A stretch of 64,000 nt of DNA from CAZUDO01 sp964618895. GTDB taxonomy: Bacteria; Desulfobacterota; Binatia; DP-6. Below, one piece after another: positions 18,974-26,828 of this stretch. The stretch spans positions 1 to 64,000 of the forward strand of contig CAZUDO010000060.1 in NCBI GenBank assembly GCA_964618895.1, written 5' to 3'. Each line of letters starts with the position of its first letter. Position 1 is the stretch's first letter. Position numbers and translations under genes: made by a program. Under the pieces are notes generated by a model, which was not told where the DNA came from, ran no database searches, and was given only the letters and a program-made list of their open reading frames with translations.

Positions 18974-19123
18974 ACGACGGCCTTCCGCTCAATCACTCCG
19001 CGCACGGTCGTTGTGACGCACCACCACCCGCGACGCGGGGGGGGCGAGTCGGTCGATGCGTTGGATTCGGTCGTCAGAGCACAGGACAGCTTGCGTCCGC
19101 AAGGTGGTCCGCCACTGACAGTG

Positions 19124-19729
19124 TCAGTTCAGTACGGGATCCCGGAAGTACTTCGTTCCCATCACCATCGCGCTGGCTGCAATGCCGCTCTGCGTGAGCT
19201 GGTAGACCTCGACTCCGGGAAGGACCTGCATGCCGAGCCCGAGCGCTGCCCCCTTGCCTTGGTAGGCCGCCAGCGCGTCGGCCGAGCTGCTGATCTCGAG
19301 GCCGGTGTCGACGAACGTCCGGAATCGCTCCTGGTCGAGGAAGACGAAGACGTTCCGGAAATCCTTGATGCCGTACCCCACGCCCCCGCCGGCCTGAACC
19401 ATGCGCATGAAGATCCGCTGGTCGGTCCGGCTGTCCACGGCGATACCGTACCCCTGTCCCGTGCCGACCATGAACGCCTTCAGGGTCACGTCGGTGAAGA
19501 CGGCGTACCCGGCCGCGTGTCGGATGCGCTCGCGCAGCCGCGGCTCGATCCGCTCCAGCTCCTCGAGCGTGCTGTCGCGCATCTCGAGGACGGATTGTCG
19601 CTGGTCCGCCACCGATGCGCCCTGCGGCATGAGACATCCCCACCCACCTGCCGCGAGTACGGCGAGCGTGACCAGGAACGGGAATCGCCTGCCCCCCCGG
19701 CACCGGGCCCATGCGTTCGTCGTCGTCAT
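19124..19729 (-). CDS. Probable lipoprotein with SYLF (Ysc84-like) lipid-binding domain
   Basis: The 201-residue product has a hydrophobic N-terminus ending LAAGGWGC, a lipobox-like Cys at about residue 32 (Trp at -2 is unusual). The SYLF-type pattern follows: AAGYAVFTDVTLKAFMVGTGQG, GGGVGYGIKDFRNVFVF and a Gly-rich region GKGAALGLGMQVL. SYLF domains bind phospholipids; bacterial ones are secreted or membrane-attached and of unclear role. ATG 19729 is preceded by GAGGAGGAGAGG. It is divergent from the serine hydrolase. Confidence 0.75.
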   Translation of the reverse strand: MTTTNAWARCRGGRRFPFLVTLAVLAAGGWGCLMPQGASVADQRQSVLEMRDSTLEELERIEPRLRERIRHAAGYAVFTDVTLKAFMVGTGQGYGIAVDSRTDQRIFMRMVQAGGGVGYGIKDFRNVFVFLDQERFRTFVDTGLEISSSADALAAYQGKGAALGLGMQVLPGVEVYQLTQSGIAASAMVMGTKYFRDPVLN

Positions 19730-19867
19730 ACGCACCTCTCCTCCTCCGCGTTTGCGGACGTTCGTCGCGTGCGTGTAGCAAAAGTTGCCCTCCAAGGGTA
19801 GGCGCGCCGGGGCCACCGGCTCCGCCGGCTGGCATCCGCCGGCCAGAGATTGCTACCGTCGTCCCGT

Positions 19868-21058
19868 ATGGATCCTGTCCGCGGCCGGGTCGCCCCGGGC
19901 TTCGAACCGGTGCGCGAGGCCTTCGTCGCCAACTTCACGCGCCGCGGCGACACCGGCGCGGCGTGCTGCGTCTACCTGCGCGGCCGGCCCGTGGTCGACG
20001 TGTGGGGCGGGCTGGCCGACACCACCACGGGGCGCGCGTGGACCGAAGACACGGCGCAGCTCGTCTTCTCCGCCACCAAAGGCGTGACCGCCGTGTGCGC
20101 GCACATGCTGGTCGAGCAGGGGCGCCTCGACCTCGACGCACCCATCGCCCGCTACTGGCCCGAGTTCGCCGCCAACGGCAAGGCGCACATCCCCGTGCGC
20201 TGGGCGCTCTGCCACCGGGCCGGCCTCGCCGCCGTCGATGGAGATCTCACGCTGGCAGACGTGCTCGCCTGGGATCCGGTGGTGGCCGCCATCGCCGCTC
20301 AGGCACCGAACTGGGAGCCCGGCACCGCGCACGGCTACCACGTACGCTCGTTCGGCTGGATCGTCGGCGAGCTCGTGCGGCGCGTCGCCGGCCATACCAT
20401 CGGCCGCTTCCTGGCCGAGCACATCGCCGGGCCGCACGACATCGATTTCCGCATCGGCCTGCCGCCCGCCGAACAGTCACGCTGCGCGCGTATGATCCCT
20501 CCCGGCGACGACTTCCCCTCGCTCGCCACCCTGCTCGGCGCCGACTCGCTCACCACTCGCGCCATGCACGGGCCGGCGGGATTGTTCGCGTACGACGAGA
20601 CCTGGAACCGGCCCGACGTGCTGGCCGCCGAGATGCCGTCGTCCAACGGCGTCGGCAGCGCGCGCGGCCTCGCCCGGCTGTACGCCGCGCTGGTGAGCGA
20701 CGTGGACGGGGGACGCGTGCTCGCGCCCGCGACCGTCGCCGCGGCACGGGCAGTGCAGGCCGAGGGTCCCGATCGGGTCCTCCTGCTCCCCTCGCGTTTC
20801 GGCCTCGGGTTCATGTTGCCGCCGATGCTGGCCCCGGGCTGCGGCGCGGAGAGCTTCGGGCATCCCGGCGCCGGCGGCTCCCTCGCCTTCGCCGATCCGG
20901 AGGCGGAGCTCGGCTTCGGCTACGTCACCACGCGCATGCGCTTCGACCTGACCGGCGACGCCCGCCAGCGAGCGCTGGTCGAGGCCGTGTACCGCGTCCT
21001 CGCCGAGCGCCTTGCGACAGCCGACCAGACCCCGCGTCACTCGACCCAGGGCTCGTAG
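19868..21058 (+). CDS. Serine hydrolase of the beta-lactamase/EstB (family VIII esterase) group
   Basis: The 396-residue protein has the SxxK motif SATK (S68-K71) with downstream YHVRSFGWIVGEL, where the catalytic Tyr is expected, and the C-terminal FGHPGAGGS. This is the class C beta-lactamase-fold layout of family VIII carboxylesterases. No signal peptide is visible, so it is probably cytoplasmic. There is no Shine-Dalgarno; a TACCGT -10-like box ends 8 bases before the ATG, hinting at a leaderless mRNA. Its 3' end overlaps the convergent peptidase gene by 22 bp. Confidence 0.88.
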   Translation: MDPVRGRVAPGFEPVREAFVANFTRRGDTGAACCVYLRGRPVVDVWGGLADTTTGRAWTEDTAQLVFSATKGVTAVCAHMLVEQGRLDLDAPIARYWPEFAANGKAHIPVRWALCHRAGLAAVDGDLTLADVLAWDPVVAAIAAQAPNWEPGTAHGYHVRSFGWIVGELVRRVAGHTIGRFLAEHIAGPHDIDFRIGLPPAEQSRCARMIPPGDDFPSLATLLGADSLTTRAMHGPAGLFAYDETWNRPDVLAAEMPSSNGVGSARGLARLYAALVSDVDGGRVLAPATVAAARAVQAEGPDRVLLLPSRFGLGFMLPPMLAPGCGAESFGHPGAGGSLAFADPEAELGFGYVTTRMRFDLTGDARQRALVEAVYRVLAERLATADQTPRHSTQGS

Positions 21059-21519
21059 GTCGCGTCCGGGTACCACCGCCGCGCGAACAGCGCGCGCTGC
21101 CGCCCGACCCGGATGCGCTGCACGTGCACCGCGTCGATGAAGCGATGCGGCCGGTCCGGCTCGCCCCAATCCCCACCCCAGATGAGCCCGTGCCGTCGCG
21201 CCAGACGGCCGAGGAACGTGAAGTCGCCCTTCCACGACGGCTCGCCGTTCACGGTGCGGACGAGGTCACAGGCGAGACCGAAGTGATGCACGCTCAGGAC
21301 CCGGCGCTGCGATGCCCCCTGCCGGGCCAGCTCGCGTTGGCGCCTGGTCGAGCGATAGGTCTCGAACACCATGAGCGCGATCCCCAGCGCATCCGCGTCG
21401 GCGACGATCTCCTGCACCGCCCGACGGGTCATCGGCTCGAGCAGATCCAGGTCGGCAACGCGGCCGGCGCTGGCGAAGCGCTCGTCCCGGCGGATCACCG
21501 TGGTGTAGAAGCTCGCCAT
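21037..21519 (-). CDS. M15-family peptidoglycan peptidase (D,D-carboxypeptidase-like)
   Basis: The 160-residue protein contains ETYRSTRRQRELARQG, SVHHFGLACDLV (the SxHxxGxAxD zinc motif) and WGGDWGEPDRPHRFIDAVHVQ with the third metal-ligand region. This is the phage-endolysin/YcbK-VanY group that cleaves peptidoglycan stem peptides. No signal peptide is seen, so export or a phage origin is unclear. The product is complete at the small size typical of endolysin-like M15 enzymes. It begins 6 bases after the lipase stop and overlaps the convergent esterase. Confidence 0.82.
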   Translation of the reverse strand: MASFYTTVIRRDERFASAGRVADLDLLEPMTRRAVQEIVADADALGIALMVFETYRSTRRQRELARQGASQRRVLSVHHFGLACDLVRTVNGEPSWKGDFTFLGRLARRHGLIWGGDWGEPDRPHRFIDAVHVQRIRVGRQRALFARRWYPDATYEPWVE

Positions 21520-21525
21520 CGCCGA

Positions 21526-22374
21526 TCAGCCCGCCACCCAGCGGTCGATCCACGCATCCAGCAACGCCACCACCCGCGCCCGCTCCGCCGGTGGCTCGTT
21601 CAGCAGCTCGTGGTAGTAGCCCGGCAGCATCTCGAGCTGGTGCACGCACGTGAGCCGCGCCGCCAGCTCTTGCGCGCCGGCCGGGTCGACCACGCGGTCG
21701 GCGTCGCCCTGCAGGATGAGGACCGGCACGCGCAGGCGTGCGGCCTCGATCTGCACCATGCGCTGCGCCGCGCCGATGGCACGCGCAAAGCCCATCGAGG
21801 CGCGCCGGTGGACGAGCGGGTCGCCGTCGTAGGCCGGCGCGACCGCCGGATCGCGCGACAGCGCGTGCGCGTCGACCTTGGTCTGCACTGACATGCGCGG
21901 CGCCACCCGGCCGAGCACCTTGGCCACCCAGCGGAGCGCGCGCGGGCCGTCGTCCGGGAGGCGGAGCGCGGGCCCGGAGAGCGCGCCGGCGCGCACGGTG
22001 TCGGGATGGCGGAGCAGGTAGAGCACGGCGATGAGCCCGCCCATGCTGTGCCCGAAGAGCACGCGCGGCACCCCGGGCCACCACCGGCCGGCCTCGTCGG
22101 CCAGCAGACGCAGGTCGGCGACATACTCGCCGAAGTCGAGGCAATGCCCGCGCGGGCCTGCCGATTTGCCGTGGCCGCGATGGTCGACGGCGGCGACGGC
22201 CAGCCCGAGCCCGCCCAGGTGATCCATGAAGGCGCGGTAGCGCCCGAGATGCTCGCCGTAGCCGTGCGACAGGAGCACCACCCCGCGCGGCGTCCCGGCA
22301 GGCGTCACGCGCTCGTGGTAGATCGGTACGCCACCGGCGCCCGTGAGCGTGCCGGTGACGCTGGGCGCGCTCAC
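21526..22374 (-). CDS. Alpha/beta hydrolase, monoacylglycerol lipase-like
   Basis: The 282-residue protein has VLLSHGYGEHLGRY (oxyanion HG motif), VAAVDHRGHGKSAGPRGH, the nucleophile elbow GHSMGG, QGDADRVVDPAGA with the catalytic Asp, and PGYYHELLNEP with the catalytic His. These match the serine aminopeptidase S33/monoglyceride lipase family, which releases fatty acid and glycerol from monoacylglycerols. GTG 22374 overlaps the glpK stop (GTGA). Adjacency to glycerol kinase supports a glycerolipid salvage role. Confidence 0.9.
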   Translation of the reverse strand: MSAPSVTGTLTGAGGVPIYHERVTPAGTPRGVVLLSHGYGEHLGRYRAFMDHLGGLGLAVAAVDHRGHGKSAGPRGHCLDFGEYVADLRLLADEAGRWWPGVPRVLFGHSMGGLIAVLYLLRHPDTVRAGALSGPALRLPDDGPRALRWVAKVLGRVAPRMSVQTKVDAHALSRDPAVAPAYDGDPLVHRRASMGFARAIGAAQRMVQIEAARLRVPVLILQGDADRVVDPAGAQELAARLTCVHQLEMLPGYYHELLNEPPAERARVVALLDAWIDRWVAG

Positions 22375-23861
22375 GCCGATGGCCGGCTGCGCACGCGCGC
22401 CACGGCCTCCAGCCAGCCGCGGTAGAGCGCGTCGCGCGTCTCCGACCGCATGCGCGGCGTGAACCGCCGGTCGATCCGCCGCGCCGCCACCAGCTCCTTC
22501 TGCGAGCGCCAGAAACCCGTCCCGAGACCGGCCAGGAACGCCGCCCCCATGGCGGTGGTCTCCACCACCCGCGGGCGGTCGATGGGCACCCCCAGCACGT
22601 CGGCCTGGAACTGCATCAGGAAGTCGTTGGTGGCGGCCCCACCGTCGGCGCGCAGCGTGCGCAGCGGCGCCCCGGCCGCGGCCGCCATGGCGCCCACCAC
22701 GTCGCGCGTCTGATAGGCGAGCGCCTCGAGCGCGGCGCGGACGACGTGCGCCCGCGTGACACCGCGCGTGAGGCCGACCAGGGCGCCGCGCGCGTCCGGG
22801 TCCCAGTACGGCGCACCGAGGCCGACGAAGGCCGGCACCAGATACACGCCGAGCGTCGAGTCGACGCTGCGCGCGATCTTCTCCGACTCGGCGGCACGCT
22901 TGAGCAGCCCCAAGCCGTCGCGCAACCACTGGATGGCGGCGCCGGCGATGAACACCGACCCTTCGAGCGCGTACGACGGCGCGCCCGCCGCGTCGCACGC
23001 GACCGTGGTGAGCAGCCCGTGCTCGGACGTGACCGCCTGCGCGCCGGTCTGCAGGAGCAGGAAGCAGCCGGTGCCGTAGGTGTTCTTCGCCATCCCCGGC
23101 TCGACGCAGCCCTGGCCGAAGAGCGCCGCCTGCTGATCGCCGGCGATGCCCGCAATGGGCACGGGCGTGCCGAGCACGGAGGCGTCGGTGCGGCCCACCT
23201 CGCCGCTCGACGGCCGCACGGTGGGGAGCACGGTCGCGGGCACGTCGAAGAGCGCGCACAGCTCGTCGTCCCAGCGCCGGGCGTGGATGTCGTACAGGAG
23301 CGTGCGCGAGGCGTTGGTGGGATCCGTCACGTGCGCCGTCCCGCCCGTGAGCTTCCACACCAGCCACGTGTCGATGGTGCCGAAGGCGAGGTCCCCGCGG
23401 AGCGCCCGCTCGCGGCCGCGCGGCACGTGCGCGAGCAGCCACTGGAGCTTGGTGGCGGAAAAATAGGGATCGAGCACCAGCCCCGTCTTCCGCCGGACGA
23501 GCGCCTCCACACCGCGCTCGCGCAGCGCCGCACACGCCGGCGCGGTGCGCCGGTCCTGCCACACGATGGCGCGATGCACCGGCCGGCCGGTGCGCCGGTC
23601 CCACACCACGGTGGTCTCGCGCTGGTTGGTGATGCCGAGCGCCGCCACGTCGCGCCCGCGCACGCCGGCCTTGCGGCAGGCCTGGCGCAGCACGCGCAGG
23701 GTGACCTGCCAGATCTCCTCGGCGTCGTGCTCGACCCAGCCCGGCTTGGGGTAGTGCTGCGTGAACTCGGAGTAGGCCCGGCCCACGACGCGGCCGCGGC
23801 CATCGAACACCAGGACGGTCGTGCCGGTGGTGCCCTGGTCGATCGCGACGACGCAGGCCAT
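22371..23861 (-). CDS. glpK: Glycerol kinase
   Basis: The 496-residue FGGY-family kinase starts MACVVAIDQGTTGTTVLVFD. It carries GITNQRETTVVWDRRTG, TIDTWLVWKLTGG, the GIAGDQQAALFGQGC loop and the ADGGAATNDFLMQFQAD signature. It phosphorylates glycerol to sn-glycerol 3-phosphate. Length is standard. It lies between a PlsC-like acyltransferase (5-bp gap upstream) and a lipase (4-base overlap downstream), so glycerol released by the lipase could feed lipid synthesis. No glycerol facilitator or dehydrogenase is nearby. Confidence 0.97.
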   Translation of the reverse strand: MACVVAIDQGTTGTTVLVFDGRGRVVGRAYSEFTQHYPKPGWVEHDAEEIWQVTLRVLRQACRKAGVRGRDVAALGITNQRETTVVWDRRTGRPVHRAIVWQDRRTAPACAALRERGVEALVRRKTGLVLDPYFSATKLQWLLAHVPRGRERALRGDLAFGTIDTWLVWKLTGGTAHVTDPTNASRTLLYDIHARRWDDELCALFDVPATVLPTVRPSSGEVGRTDASVLGTPVPIAGIAGDQQAALFGQGCVEPGMAKNTYGTGCFLLLQTGAQAVTSEHGLLTTVACDAAGAPSYALEGSVFIAGAAIQWLRDGLGLLKRAAESEKIARSVDSTLGVYLVPAFVGLGAPYWDPDARGALVGLTRGVTRAHVVRAALEALAYQTRDVVGAMAAAAGAPLRTLRADGGAATNDFLMQFQADVLGVPIDRPRVVETTAMGAAFLAGLGTGFWRSQKELVAARRIDRRFTPRMRSETRDALYRGWLEAVARVRSRPSA

Positions 23862-23866
23862 CGTAC

Positions 23867-24943
23867 CTAGGCGCGGAAGATCGACGCCCGCTGCCGGCGG
23901 CCTTCCGTCACCAGGGCCTGCAGCCGTTCGCGCGTCTGATCGCGCACCCGCCGCACCGCTTCCGTACGGGCCGCGTCGCGCGGCGCGTGCCGGGCCGCCA
24001 CGTCGAGCGGCTCGCCAACGTGGATGGTGAGCTTGGTGGGCAGCGGCAGGAGCCCGGCCAGGCCGAGCCACGGGAACGTGGCCGTGAGCGGCACCGTTGG
24101 CAGCCCGAGCATCTGGCCCAGGCGATCGAGGCGCCCGAGCACCGGGTGCGTCTCCTCCGCCCCAATGACCGCCACCGGCACGATCGGCGCGCCCGTCTCG
24201 ATGGCGAGGCGCGCGAACCCGCCGCCGCCGAAGCTGGCGAGCCGGTAGCGATGGCGGTAGCTCTTGGCGAGCGCGAGGCGACCCTCCGGGAAGACGACCA
24301 CCGCCTGCTCGGCCGTCAGGAGCCGACGCGCCGCCGGCGACCCGGCGCGCTGCACGCCGGCGCGGGCGAGTGCCGCGGCCAGCAGCGAGCGCGGCGCGGT
24401 CCAGTCGTCGACCAGCAGGCGCACGTCGCCGCGCACCGGACGCTCGGTGAGCGTCATGCCCACCATCAGCGCCTCCCACGGCACCAGCGCCCCGCTGCGG
24501 TTGACCACCAGGAGGACGCGCCCCTCGCGGGGCACGCGCTCGAGGCCACTGGCCTGCACCCGCCACCAGTAATGGTACGCCCCGAGCAGCAGGAGGTCCT
24601 GCACCGCGCCGACGTCGACCGACGCGATCTGTACGGCGGTGTCGCGCACACTGGCGACCGCGTCGGCGACCGTCCAGCGACGGACACCGGCCACCGCCCC
24701 GAACGCGCCGTCGACCAGGGCGCGGATGGTCTCGTGGTCGGCGCGGGGGCCGAGGCCGCTCTCGGCGAGCGCCTCCTCGACCCGCCGCTCGAGCGCCGAC
24801 AGGCGGGCGGCCACCTCCCCCGGCTCGGTCGGTCCGCGCGCGCGGCTCCGGCGCACGCCCGAGCCGCGCACCACGCGCAGCGTGGCGGTGGGGGTACTGC
24901 CGCCGTCTCGTCCGTGCCCGCCGGGCCGCTCGCCGTCCGCCAT
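23867..24943 (-). CDS. Lysophospholipid acyltransferase-like protein with atypical catalytic motif
   Basis: The 358-residue product has an N-terminal charged region (1-110) and a PlsC-type domain. Where NHx4D is expected it reads NRSGALVPWE, with Arg for His and a shifted Glu for Asp. The second block VVFPEGRLALAK is intact, as is the ETGAPIVPVAVIGAEE region. Some LPLAT-superfamily members carry NHSGxxPWD-like variants, so the domain is probably active in a modified way or binds lipids. It is the first gene of the acyltransferase-glpK-lipase-peptidase run. The ATG at 24943 is chosen by frame; a later start is possible. Confidence 0.78.
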   Translation of the reverse strand: MADGERPGGHGRDGGSTPTATLRVVRGSGVRRSRARGPTEPGEVAARLSALERRVEEALAESGLGPRADHETIRALVDGAFGAVAGVRRWTVADAVASVRDTAVQIASVDVGAVQDLLLLGAYHYWWRVQASGLERVPREGRVLLVVNRSGALVPWEALMVGMTLTERPVRGDVRLLVDDWTAPRSLLAAALARAGVQRAGSPAARRLLTAEQAVVVFPEGRLALAKSYRHRYRLASFGGGGFARLAIETGAPIVPVAVIGAEETHPVLGRLDRLGQMLGLPTVPLTATFPWLGLAGLLPLPTKLTIHVGEPLDVAARHAPRDAARTEAVRRVRDQTRERLQALVTEGRRQRASIFRA

Positions 24944-25045
24944 CGCCGCCTCGCTGGCAGTGCCCTGTAGGAGACGGCGGCGCGCGTGTCAACGCGTGGC
25001 AGTGTCGAGGGCACCCGCCCGGGCTCGTGGCCACACCGCTCCGTC

Positions 25046-25088
25046 GTGAGGTGATGCGGAATGTATCGCCTCGACACTGTGAGGTGAT
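25046..25088. repeat. Repeated GTGAGGTGAT motif upstream of the wHTH-ATPase-STAS gene
   Basis: GTGAGGTGAT occurs at 25046-25055 and 25079-25088, 33 bp apart (about three helical turns). Between them, ATCGCCTC (25065-25072) is an inverted copy with one mismatch. The second copy doubles as the ribosome binding site of the gene at 25091. The arrangement looks like an operator for self-regulation, although similarity to a Shine-Dalgarno sequence may explain part of it. Confidence 0.45.
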
Positions 25089-25090
25089 CT

Positions 25091-26104
25091 ATGCATCGTC
25101 ACGTCATGCTGGACCGTGCCGCGCGACTACGGACCCTGGTCGACGATCTCGGGGAGGTCGGCAACCGCGACGTGGCCCGTGCGCTGCACGTCTCGCCGGC
25201 CACGAGCCACCGCTTGCTCCGGGCACTGGTGCTGGGCGGCGTGCTCGAACGGCACGGGAGCGGCCCCGCTGCGAGATACCGGCTCCGGCGCCTGCGCCGG
25301 CGGTTCACGATCCGCGGCCTCGAGGAAGACCGGGTCTGGACGCAGATCGTCGCCGACCTCGTGCGTGTGCGTCCGCTCGCGGCCGACGAGGACCGCAGCT
25401 TCCGTTACGCGGCGACGGAGGTCATCAACAACGCCATCGAGCACTCCCGCGGCCGGTCGGTCACGGTTGCCGTCGCGTTCGCGGCCGCCGGCACGACCGA
25501 GGTGACGATACAGGACGACGGCGTGGGCGTGTTCCGTCGGCTGTGCACGGACTTCGGGTTCCGGTCACCGCACGACGCCATCGTGCAGCTGGAGAAGGGG
25601 AAGCTGACCAGCGACCCGGCCCGCCACAGCGGGGAGGGCCTGTTCTTCTCGTCCAAGGCGGTGGCGCGCTTTCGGCTCGAGAGCCGCGGGGTAGCATGGA
25701 TCGTCGACAACCTGGTCGGGGACAGCGCCATCGGCCCGAGCGACGCCGGGCCCGGCACCCGCGTCCTCCTCACCGTGGTCGCCGGGCGCACCCCCCGTCT
25801 CGAGGACGTGTTCGCCGCCTACACCGACCCGGAGACGCTCCGCTTCACCCGCACGCGGACCACGATCAAGCTCGGCACCCTCGGCGCGGCACTGGTCTCG
25901 CGCTCGGAGGCACGACGCGCCACCGATCGTCTCACCGAGTTCACCCACGTCACCCTCGACTTCTCGGGCGTCGAGGTCGTCGGACAGGGCTTCTGCGACG
26001 AGGTGTTCCGTGTATTCGCACGCCGGCACCCCGGGATCGCCCTCGAGCCCGTGGGCATGAACGACGCGGTCACCTTCATGATCGCCCGCGCGCGAACCAC
26101 CTGA
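25091..26104 (+). CDS. wHTH - GHKL ATPase - STAS-like (DUF4325) regulator
   Basis: The 337-residue protein combines three parts. Residues 1-70 form a winged helix-turn-helix (GNRDVARALHVSPATSHRLLRAL). Residues about 95-240 form a HATPase_c-like ATP-binding domain with N-box TEVINNAIEHSRG, DDGVGV and the lid HSGEGLFF. Residues about 250-335 form a STAS-like DUF4325 domain (THVTLDFSGVEVVGQGFCDE). Such ATPase and STAS pairs resemble anti-sigma and anti-anti-sigma partners fused in one chain, here with a DNA-binding head, so a one-protein switch is inferred. No phosphorelay receiver is adjacent. The ATG has GAGGTG 5 bases upstream. Confidence 0.83.
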   Translation: MHRHVMLDRAARLRTLVDDLGEVGNRDVARALHVSPATSHRLLRALVLGGVLERHGSGPAARYRLRRLRRRFTIRGLEEDRVWTQIVADLVRVRPLAADEDRSFRYAATEVINNAIEHSRGRSVTVAVAFAAAGTTEVTIQDDGVGVFRRLCTDFGFRSPHDAIVQLEKGKLTSDPARHSGEGLFFSSKAVARFRLESRGVAWIVDNLVGDSAIGPSDAGPGTRVLLTVVAGRTPRLEDVFAAYTDPETLRFTRTRTTIKLGTLGAALVSRSEARRATDRLTEFTHVTLDFSGVEVVGQGFCDEVFRVFARRHPGIALEPVGMNDAVTFMIARARTT

Positions 26105-26129
26105 CGCACTTGCGGCCGGCACCCTTCCG

Positions 26130-26474
26130 TCAGAGGTTCAAGACGGTACGCAGCTTCTGATCGAGCAGCCCGGCCAGGTCCGCAGGAAGAGTCCCCAGCT
26201 CCTTCCGGAACGACTCGTTCGCGACCGCAATGACCTGGGCTACGAGCACGTCGCGGTCGCGGTCGAGGCCGGCAACCCCCGCCGACACCCGCAGGCGCAG
26301 GGGCGTGTCGGTGTCGGCCAACTTGGTCGTGACCGGCATGACCACCGTCGAGGGATAGCCGGCGTCGTTCAGGAGGTCATCCTGCACGACGACCGCCGGT
26401 CGGACCTTCCCGGGCTTGGTCTTGAGCCGCGGGTTGAAGTCGACCACATACACGTGCCCGCGCCGGATCTTCAC
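26130..26474 (-). CDS. MazF/PemK-type mRNA interferase toxin
   Basis: The 114-residue product starts VKIRRGHVYVVDFNPRLKTKPGKVRPAVVVQDD, the MazF/PemK fold opening with the RPAVV strand. It continues with STVVMPVTTKL and DVLVAQVIAV. These toxins cut single-stranded RNA at short motifs. GTG 26474 overlaps the antitoxin stop (GTGA), the usual coupling. Length and motifs are intact, so it is probably functional. Confidence 0.92.
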   Translation of the reverse strand: MKIRRGHVYVVDFNPRLKTKPGKVRPAVVVQDDLLNDAGYPSTVVMPVTTKLADTDTPLRLRVSAGVAGLDRDRDVLVAQVIAVANESFRKELGTLPADLAGLLDQKLRTVLNL

Positions 26475-26707
26475 CCGTTGCCTCGCGCGACGCCGGCGGC
26501 ATTCACGGTCGCGTTCTCGCGCCGATCGAGCTGGCCGTATTTCTTCACGTACTGACGAATCGCCGTGCCCAACTGTTCCCGCTCGACGCGACGTTCCAGC
26601 TCGTCCACCGCCAGGCGGACCACACCGGCCTTCGAGCGCACGCCCAGGCGCTTTCCGAGCCGCCCGATGCGGCGCTCGTCCTCGGTCGAGACGGCAATGG
26701 CACCCAT
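26471..26707 (-). CDS. Ribbon-helix-helix antitoxin of the MazF-type toxin
   Basis: The product is 78 residues from ATG 26707. It opens MGAIAVSTEDERRIGRLGKRLGVRSKAGVVRLAVDELERRV, a strand-helix-helix pattern as in MazE/CopG-like repressors, followed by a charged tail that would bind the toxin. GAGGA lies 7-11 bases before ATG 26707. An earlier in-frame ATG at 26722 lies only 4 bases after the predicted -10 box and so is probably not in the mRNA. A strong palindrome upstream is the likely autoregulatory operator. Confidence 0.85.
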   Translation of the reverse strand: MGAIAVSTEDERRIGRLGKRLGVRSKAGVVRLAVDELERRVEREQLGTAIRQYVKKYGQLDRRENATVNAAGVARGNG

Positions 26708-26726
26708 GATGAGGTTCCTCATGAAG

Positions 26727-26768
26727 AACGTAGTGCGGCACCCGATCGGATGGCAAACATCCGATCGG
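26727..26768 (-). promoter_or_regulatory. Toxin-antitoxin promoter with 27-bp operator palindrome
   Basis: CCGATCGGATG (26742-26752) and CATCCGATCGG (26758-26768) are perfect 11-bp arms around 5 bases. On the minus strand TTGCCA (26756-26751), 18 bp and TACGTT (26732-26727) form a promoter, so the palindrome covers the -35 box and part of the spacer. A ribbon-helix-helix antitoxin bound here would block its own operon. The divergent nfeD promoter starts 10 bp away. Confidence 0.65.
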
Positions 26769-26778
26769 CATGCCGCGG

Positions 26779-26807
26779 TTGCGGCCCGGGCGTCCGCCCT
26801 CTACACT
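26779..26807 (+). promoter_or_regulatory. Predicted promoter of the nfeD-SPFH operon
   Basis: TTGCGG at 26779-26784 and TACACT at 26802-26807 are spaced by 17 bp. The leader is about 15 bases and holds GGGAGG before ATG 26829. Confidence 0.45.
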
Positions 26808-26828
26808 CCGCGGCCGGGAGGAGCACGG

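Noticed and set aside
26722..26724. Upstream ATG (minus strand, ATG 26722) as start of the MazE-like antitoxin
   Set aside because: It is only 4 bases after the predicted -10 box and would lie before the transcription start; ATG 26707 has a proper ribosome binding site.
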